Source: DASYTH01 sp035762905
GTDB lineage: Bacteria > Actinomycetota > Actinomycetes > Mycobacteriales > Pseudonocardiaceae
Reading direction: 5' to 3'
Length of the DNA: 46,536 nucleotides
Assembly: GCF_035762905.1 (NCBI RefSeq)
Contig: NZ_DASUCC010000170.1
Coordinates: 1 to 46,536, forward strand
A model generated the notes under the pieces. That model made no database searches. It was not told the origin of the DNA and saw nothing but the letters and a program-made list of their open reading frames with translations. Numbering within the stretch: position 1 is the first letter of the stretch; every line of letters starts with the position of its first letter. Shown here one piece after another: positions 41,483 to 46,536 of the stretch. Position numbers and translations under genes: made by a program.

Positions 41483-41893
41483 TTGAGCGAGCGCACCCTG
41501 GTCCTGGTCAAGCCGGACGGCGTCGGCCGTGGGCTGGTCGGGGAGGTGATCTCCCGGATCGAGCGCAAGGGCCTGACGCTGGCCGCCCTCGAACTGCGCA
41601 CCGTGGACCGCGCGCTGGCCGAGCAGCACTACGCCGAGCACGCCGGCAAGCCGTTCTTCGAGTCGCTGCTGGAGTTCATCACCTCGGGGCCGCTGGTGGC
41701 GGCCGTGGTCGAGGGCCCGCGCGCGATCGAGGCGTTCCGTCAGCTCGCCGGCGCCACCGACCCGGTGAAGTCCGCGACCGGCAGCATCCGCGGCGACTTC
41801 GCCCTCGAGGTCCAGTTCAACATCGTGCACGGCTCGGACGGCACCGACTCGGCCGCGCGCGAGATCAAGCTCTGGTTCCCCGACCTGGGCTGA
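41483..41893 (+). CDS. ndk: Nucleoside diphosphate kinase
   Basis: 136 residues from the TTG at 41483, preceded by GAAGGAGAG; this gives the normal N-terminus SERTLVLVKPDGVGRGLVGE. The phosphorylated histidine is in FNIVHGSDGTDSAAREI. It balances nucleoside triphosphate pools by transferring phosphate from ATP. Length and motifs are standard. ndk after folC-DUF4233 is the usual actinobacterial context, here interrupted by the inverted GntR pair. Confidence 0.96.
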   Translation: MSERTLVLVKPDGVGRGLVGEVISRIERKGLTLAALELRTVDRALAEQHYAEHAGKPFFESLLEFITSGPLVAAVVEGPRAIEAFRQLAGATDPVKSATGSIRGDFALEVQFNIVHGSDGTDSAAREIKLWFPDLG

Positions 41894-41944
41894 CGGGGTA
41901 AACCGTTCGTCGGCTGTCGGTGGGTCGCTCTACCCTGCGAAGCC

Positions 41945-42877
41945 ATGGGTGGGAACGGTCAGCTCGTCCACGCGCGGGATCTCGCCAAGCGGTTCGGTGA
42001 GTTCGAGGCCGTCCGCGGGATCGACGTCGAGGTCCGGCGCGGCGAGGCGTTCGGGTTCCTCGGCCCCAACGGCGCGGGCAAGTCCTCGACCATGCGCATG
42101 ATCGGTTGCGTGTCGCCGCGCTCCGGCGGCGAGCTGAGCGTGCTCGGCCTGGACCCGGACCGGGACGGCCCGCGGATCCGGGCCCGGCTGGGTGTGGTTC
42201 CGCAGCTGGACAACCTGGACGTCGAGCTGACCGTGCGGCAGAACCTGCACGTCTACGGCCGCTATTTCGGCATGTCCCGGGCCCAGGTCCGGGAGAAGGC
42301 CGCCGAGCTGCTCGACTTCGCCCAGCTCACCGACCGGGCCGAGGACGAGGTCGAGCCGCTGTCCGGCGGCATGAAACGCCGGCTGACCATCGCCCGGTCA
42401 CTGATCAACGACCCCGAGCTGCTGCTGCTCGACGAGCCGACCACCGGACTCGACCCGCAGGCCCGGCATCTGTTGTGGGACCGGCTGTTCCGGCTCAAAC
42501 AGTCCGGCGTCACGCTCATCCTCACCACGCACTACATGGAAGAAGCCGAGCAGCTGTGTGACCGGCTGGTGGTGATGGACAACGGACGGATCGCCGCCGA
42601 GGGCAGCCCGGCCGAGCTGATCGCCCGCTACTCCACCCGCGAGGTGCTGGAGCTGCGGTTCCCGCCCGGCGAGGAAGAGGGCGTCGAGGCGACCGTCGCC
42701 GACCTCGGTGAGCGGGTCGAGGTGCTTCCGGACCGGGTGCTGCTCTACACGACCGACGGCGAGGCCGCGCTGGAGGCGGCGCACCAGCGCGGCGTGCGCC
42801 CGATGTCCAGTCTGGTCCGGCGCAGCACGCTGGAGGACGTGTTCCTGCGCCTGACCGGCCGGACGCTGGTGGACTGA
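41945..42877 (+). CDS. ABC exporter ATP-binding protein (DrrA-like)
   Basis: 310 residues. Walker A LGPNGAGKSS (about 38-47), Q-loop VVPQLDNLD, signature LSGGMKRRL, Walker B LLLLDEPTTGLD, and switch His in LTTHYMEEAE. A C-terminal domain ending STLEDVFLRLTGRTLVD is typical of the DrrA/NodI group that powers export of drugs or polysaccharides. The two permease genes follow within 14 and 12 bp, forming one operon. The substrate is unknown. Confidence 0.94.
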   Translation: MGGNGQLVHARDLAKRFGEFEAVRGIDVEVRRGEAFGFLGPNGAGKSSTMRMIGCVSPRSGGELSVLGLDPDRDGPRIRARLGVVPQLDNLDVELTVRQNLHVYGRYFGMSRAQVREKAAELLDFAQLTDRAEDEVEPLSGGMKRRLTIARSLINDPELLLLDEPTTGLDPQARHLLWDRLFRLKQSGVTLILTTHYMEEAEQLCDRLVVMDNGRIAAEGSPAELIARYSTREVLELRFPPGEEEGVEATVADLGERVEVLPDRVLLYTTDGEAALEAAHQRGVRPMSSLVRRSTLEDVFLRLTGRTLVD

Positions 42878-42890
42878 GGGGACGGGAACG

Positions 42891-43706
42891 ATGACCGAGG
42901 TGGCCGAACGGACCAGAGGGCTGGGCCGGGTGCCCGGCCCGGTCGCCGCGGCGTTCCTGGTGATGGAGGGCTACTGGACCTGGTACCGGCGCAACTGGCG
43001 GTCCTCCGCCGTGTCCAGCGTGGTGCAACCGGTGCTGTTCCTGCTTGCCCTGGGATTCGGGTTCGGCTCGCAGGTGCAGCCGGGCCCGGCCACCGGCGGG
43101 CTGAGCTACGTCCTGTACCTCACGCCGGCCCTGCTGGTGGCCACCGCCGTACAGATCGCCGCGTTCGAGTGCACCTACCCGGTGCTGGGCTCGTTCAAGT
43201 GGCAGGCCCAGTACGTCGCCATCGCGGCGACGCCGATCACCGCCCGGCAGATCGTCGCCGGCCAGCTCACCTGGGTCGCGGTGCGGATGACCAGCTCGCT
43301 GCTGGTCTTCGTGGCGGTGGCGGCGGTGCTTGGCGCGGTGACCGGCCCGGCGATTCTGATCTCGCTCGTGGTCGCGGTGCTCGGCGGAATGGCGATCGGG
43401 GCGCCGGTCACCGCCTACTCGGCCACGCTGGAGACCGAGGGGCCGTTCGCCGGCCTGTTCCGGTTCGTCATCCTGCCGATGTCGCTGCTGGCCGGGACGT
43501 TCTTCCCGGTCGACCTGCTTCCGGTCTGGATCCGCCCGCTGGCCTGGCTGACCCCGCTGTGGCATGGCACCGAGTTGGCCAGGGGAGCGGCGTTCGGCGG
43601 GCTGAACCCGTGGGCGGCGCTTGGCCACCTCGGCTATCTGGCCGCTCTGTTCGCGCTCGGCGCCGCCCTCGCGGTCCGGTTCTTCCGGCGCAGGCTGGCG
43701 AAGTAG
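42891..43706 (+). CDS. ABC-2 type permease, first subunit
   Basis: 271 residues with six hydrophobic helices. It has the NodJ/DrrB-type layout: an N-terminal amphipathic part (VAAAFLVMEGYWTWYRRNW), then helices VVQPVLFLLALGFGFGS, LYLTPALLVATAVQIAAFEC, a middle bundle, and FVILPMSLLAGTFFPVDLLP before the last helix. It forms the membrane channel with the next gene's product and the ATPase. Confidence 0.9.
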   Translation: MTEVAERTRGLGRVPGPVAAAFLVMEGYWTWYRRNWRSSAVSSVVQPVLFLLALGFGFGSQVQPGPATGGLSYVLYLTPALLVATAVQIAAFECTYPVLGSFKWQAQYVAIAATPITARQIVAGQLTWVAVRMTSSLLVFVAVAAVLGAVTGPAILISLVVAVLGGMAIGAPVTAYSATLETEGPFAGLFRFVILPMSLLAGTFFPVDLLPVWIRPLAWLTPLWHGTELARGAAFGGLNPWAALGHLGYLAALFALGAALAVRFFRRRLAK

Positions 43707-43717
43707 GGGGAATCGCG

Positions 43718-44575
43718 ATGACCGAAACCATGGCCGGGATCGCGGCGGGCCGGCCGGCCGGCGGTCCGCAACCGCGCGGGCTGCTGCTGCGCGTGCTGCC
43801 CACCGGGATGTACGCCGGCCGGGCGCGGATGCTGGTTGAGCGGTCGCTGCTGGTCAACCGGCGGACCTGGCTCGCCGTGGTCTCCGGGTTCTGCGAGCCG
43901 CTGTTCTACCTGGTCGCCATGGGTGTGGGCTTCGGCCGGCTGGCCGGCGATCTGGTCGGGCCCGGCGGGCAGCCGATCAGCTACGTGGCGTTCGTGGCGC
44001 CCGCGCTGCTGGCCGCGTCGGCGATGAACGGCGCGGTCTACGACGCCACTTTCAACATCTTCTTCAAGATCAAGTACAACCGGATCTACGAGGCCGTGCT
44101 GTCCACCCCGCTCGGCCCGATCGACGTCGCGATCGGCGAGATCGCCTGGGCGCTGCTGCGCGGCGGCCTGTACGCGGTCGGCTTCTTCGCGGTCATGCTC
44201 GGAATGGGCCTGGTCACCTCGCCGTGGGCGCTGCTGGTCGTGCCGGCCGCCCTGTTCATCGCATTCGGGTTCGCCGCGATCGGAATGGCGTGCACGACGT
44301 TCATGCGGTCCTGGCAGGATTTCGACCTGGTCCAGCTTGCCCTGATGCCGATGTTTCTGTTCTCCACGACGTTCTTCCCGCTCACCGTCTACCCACCGGC
44401 GATCCAGTTCGGCGTGCAGTGTTTCCCGCTGTACCACGGGATCGAGGTCATGCGCGCGCTGTCCACCGGCCAGGTCGACGGCTCGATTCTGGGGCACCTG
44501 GCCTATTTCCTGGTCATGGCTGCGGTCGGTCTGGTGGTGTCGGCCAATCGGCTGGGCCAGCTGCTCCTGCGATGA
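43718..44575 (+). CDS. ABC-2 type permease, second subunit
   Basis: 285 residues from the ATG at 43718, preceded by GGGGG; the longer upstream frame is a shadow of the first permease. It has the same six-helix layout (VVSGFCEPLFYLVAMGVGFG, VAFVAPALLAASAMNGAVYD, LMPMFLFSTTFFPLTVYPPA). Two non-identical permeases suggest a heterodimeric channel. The operon probably ends here, before the 82-bp gap to the DoxX gene. Confidence 0.9.
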   Translation: MTETMAGIAAGRPAGGPQPRGLLLRVLPTGMYAGRARMLVERSLLVNRRTWLAVVSGFCEPLFYLVAMGVGFGRLAGDLVGPGGQPISYVAFVAPALLAASAMNGAVYDATFNIFFKIKYNRIYEAVLSTPLGPIDVAIGEIAWALLRGGLYAVGFFAVMLGMGLVTSPWALLVVPAALFIAFGFAAIGMACTTFMRSWQDFDLVQLALMPMFLFSTTFFPLTVYPPAIQFGVQCFPLYHGIEVMRALSTGQVDGSILGHLAYFLVMAAVGLVVSANRLGQLLLR

Positions 44576-44657
44576 TCGAATCATTTGCGAGGTGGATCTC
44601 GAACCGAGATAGTTGAACGGTTGACCGACCGCCTCGCCTCACCAGGAGGTTTGTGAA

Positions 44658-45071
44658 GTGGACGTCGTCGCCCTCATCGGACGCATCCTGTTCGTCCTGC
44701 TGTTCCTCGGCTCCGGGTACGCGCACCTGGCCCAGACCGAGGCCATGGCCGGCTACGCGGCGAGCAAGGGCGTGCCCGCGGCCAAGCTGGCCACCCAGAT
44801 CAGCGGTGTGATGATGATCATCGGCGCGGTGATGCTGATGCTGGGCGTCTGGGCCGATCTCGGTGCCCTGCTGCTGGTCGTGTTCCTGATTCCCACCGCC
44901 GTGCTCATGCACGCGTTCTGGAAGGAGACCGATCCGCAGACCAAGCAGCTGGAGATGATCCAGTTCCAGAAGGACATCGGACTCGCCGGCGCCGCCCTGC
45001 TGATCTTCGCGCTGATCGTCAAGCTCGGTCCGGACCTGGGCCTGACCGTGACCGACCCGCTGTTCGGATAG
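44658..45071 (+). CDS. DoxX-family membrane protein
   Basis: 137 residues from the GTG at 44658, preceded by AGGAGG. Four hydrophobic helices (LIGRILFVLLFLGSGYAHLA, ISGVMMIIGAVMLMLGVWAD, GALLLVVFLIPTAVLMHAFW, GLAGAALLIFALIVKLG) and the pattern around GSGYAHLAQ and HAFWKETDP are those of DoxX/SURF4-like proteins, which associate with redox complexes at the membrane. The role here is unknown. Confidence 0.88.
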   Translation: MDVVALIGRILFVLLFLGSGYAHLAQTEAMAGYAASKGVPAAKLATQISGVMMIIGAVMLMLGVWADLGALLLVVFLIPTAVLMHAFWKETDPQTKQLEMIQFQKDIGLAGAALLIFALIVKLGPDLGLTVTDPLFG

Positions 45072-45101
45072 CGCGCGGAGCGCCGGTTACCCTGAATCAC
45101 T

Positions 45102-46536
45102 GTGAGTGTGGAGTCGCTGTTCCCGAGGCTTGAGCCGCTGCTGCCCAGGGTGGCCAAGCCGGTCCAGTACGTCGGCGGCGAGCTGAACGCCACGGTCAAG
45201 GACTGGGACTCCACCACGGTGCGCTGGGCGCTGATGTACCCGGACGCCTACGAGGTCGGGCTGCCCAACCAGGGCGTGATGATCCTCTACGAGGTGCTCA
45301 ACGAGCAGCCCGACGTGCTGGCCGAACGCACCTACGCGGTCTGGCCCGACCTCGAGGCGTTGCTGCGCGAGCACGGCGTGCCGCAGTTCACCGTGGACGC
45401 CCACCGCCCGGTCGGGGCGTTCGACCTGCTCGGCGTCAGCTTCGCCACCGAGCTGGGCTACACCAACCTGCTCACCGCGCTCGACCTGGCCGGGATCCCG
45501 CTGCAGGCCGCGGACCGCACCGACGATCACCCGGTGGTGGTCGCCGGCGGGCACGCGGCGTTCAACCCGGAGCCGATCGCCGACTTCCTCGACGCCGCCG
45601 TGCTCGGCGACGGCGAGGAGGCCGTGCTGGAGATCACCGACGCGGTGCGCCGGTGGAAGGCCGCGGGCCGGCCCGGCGGCCGGGACGAACTGCTCACCCG
45701 GCTGGCCGAGAGCGGCGGCGTGTACGTGCCGCGGTTCTACGACGTCGGCTACCACCCGAGCGGAGCGCTGGCCGCGGTCACGCCGAACCGGCCGCGGGTG
45801 CCGGACCGGGTCGCCAAGCGCACCACGATGGACCTCGACGCCTGGCCCTACCCGGCCCGGCCGCTGGTGCCGCTGGCCGAGACCGTGCACGAGCGGATGA
45901 GCGTGGAGATCTTCCGCGGCTGCACCCGGGGCTGCCGGTTCTGCCAGGCCGGCATGATCACCCGGCCGGTCCGCGAGCGCTCGATCCAGGGGATCGGCGA
46001 GATGGTCGAGCGTGGCCTGGCCGCCACGGGGTTCGAGGAGGTCGGCCTGCTGTCGCTGTCGTCCGCCGACCACTCCGAGATCGCCGACATCGCCAAGGGT
46101 CTGGCCGACCGGTACGACGGGACCCAGACGGGCCTGTCGCTGCCCTCCACCCGCGTCGACGCGTTCAACATCGACCTCGCGAACGAGCTGACCCGCAACG
46201 GTCGCCGCTCGGGCCTGACCTTCGCCCCCGAGGGCGGCAGCGAGCGGATCCGCAAGGTGATCAACAAGATGGTGTCCGAGGAGGACCTCATCAACACGGT
46301 CGCCGCGGCGTACGGTGCGGGCTGGCGCCAAGTGAAGCTCTACTTCATGTGCGGCCTGCCGACCGAGACCGACGAGGACGTGCGCCAGATCGCCGAGCTC
46401 GCCAAGAAGGTCATCGAGACCGGTCGGCAGGTCAGCGGTCGGCGCGACATCCGGTGCACGGTCTCCATCGGAGGCTTCGTGCCGAAGCCGCACACACCGT
46501 TCCAGTGGTGCGGCCAGCTCGGTGCCGAGCAGACCG
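45102..46536 (+). CDS. TIGR03960-type B12-binding/radical-SAM protein, 3' end cut off by the window
   Basis: The first 478 codons from the GTG at 45102 (SVESLFPRLEPLLPRVAKPV) are open to the window end. The N-terminal part has a B12-binding-like domain (VRWALMYPDAYEVGLPNQGV, FDLLGVSFATELGYTNLLTA, VVAGGHAAFNPEPIADFLDA). The radical-SAM motif is VEIFRGCTRGCRFCQAGMIT (CxxxCxxC), followed by LSLSSADHSEI and GLTFAPEGGSERIRKVINK. This actinobacterial family is usually followed by a TIGR03936 gene and ribonuclease E; its reaction is not firmly known to me. An in-frame stop was not reached. Confidence 0.9.
   Translation, partial: MSVESLFPRLEPLLPRVAKPVQYVGGELNATVKDWDSTTVRWALMYPDAYEVGLPNQGVMILYEVLNEQPDVLAERTYAVWPDLEALLREHGVPQFTVDAHRPVGAFDLLGVSFATELGYTNLLTALDLAGIPLQAADRTDDHPVVVAGGHAAFNPEPIADFLDAAVLGDGEEAVLEITDAVRRWKAAGRPGGRDELLTRLAESGGVYVPRFYDVGYHPSGALAAVTPNRPRVPDRVAKRTTMDLDAWPYPARPLVPLAETVHERMSVEIFRGCTRGCRFCQAGMITRPVRERSIQGIGEMVERGLAATGFEEVGLLSLSSADHSEIADIAKGLADRYDGTQTGLSLPSTRVDAFNIDLANELTRNGRRSGLTFAPEGGSERIRKVINKMVSEEDLINTVAAAYGAGWRQVKLYFMCGLPTETDEDVRQIAELAKKVIETGRQVSGRRDIRCTVSIGGFVPKPHTPFQWCGQLGAEQT

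Overview
This window comes from the chromosome of a high-GC actinomycete, most likely from the Pseudonocardiales (Amycolatopsis/Saccharothrix-like). The evidence is GC-rich codon use throughout, GTG/TTG starts, a mycoredoxin (a mycothiol-dependent redox protein), the actinobacterial order tig-clpP1-clpP2-clpX and valS-folC-DUF4233-ndk, and an actinomycete integrative and conjugative element (AICE) in a tRNA-Gly gene. The genus assignment is inference.

Layout. (1) 1-3359: an MMPL-family exporter behind a TetR repressor with twin operators, then an unrecognised gene. (2) 3511-3900: a decayed tyrosine-integrase relic lying directly against the left attachment site. (3) 3913-18997: an AICE of about 15 kb bounded by a perfect 44-bp direct repeat (attL 3913-3956, attR 18954-18997). 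Its backbone runs left to right: a DUF5919-type regulator and an inositol-monophosphatase-like gene (minus strand), a replication/excision activator-like protein, small AICE proteins, an FtsK/TraB-like DNA translocase, a RepSA-like initiator, Xis and Int. Its left part carries cargo: a frameshifted DUF7660-like gene, a complete 1,995-bp IS481-type insertion sequence with a 14-bp target duplication, and a markedly AT-richer three-gene cassette (D12-class adenine methyltransferase, ParB-like protein, PD-(D/E)XK nuclease) that looks like an unconventional restriction-modification system.

(4) 18954-19180: divergent tRNA-Gly(TCC) and tRNA-Pro(TGG) separated by a perfect palindrome. (5) 19579-23063: the most unusual locus. 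A 29-codon peptide gene with a very strong ribosome binding site is followed by a hairpin, a PaaK/CapK-like adenylate-forming enzyme and a multipass membrane protein carrying the YD...GxGD signature of presenilin/signal-peptide-peptidase-type intramembrane aspartyl proteases. A regulator with a LuxR-type C-terminal helix-turn-helix converges on them. I read this as a candidate peptide signalling or RiPP-like system; I do not recognise it as a described one.

(6) 23336-27632: the protein quality-control block tig, clpP1, clpP2, clpX, with a ClgR-like box before clpP1. (7) 27710-35628: mixed metabolic and regulatory genes (RBBP9-like hydrolase, FdhD, ArsR-like and FCD-type GntR regulators, a phytoene-desaturase-like oxidoreductase, a VOC protein, mycoredoxin, a C39-peptidase-like protein and a membrane-anchored protein). 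(8) 35828-41893: valS-folC-DUF4233, an inverted GntR/membrane-protein pair, then ndk. (9) 41945-46536: a DrrA/DrrB-type ABC exporter with two permeases, a DoxX protein, and the first 478 codons of a TIGR03960-type B12-binding/radical-SAM protein cut by the window end. All family assignments were made by reading motifs and from memory of the families; no database search was run.
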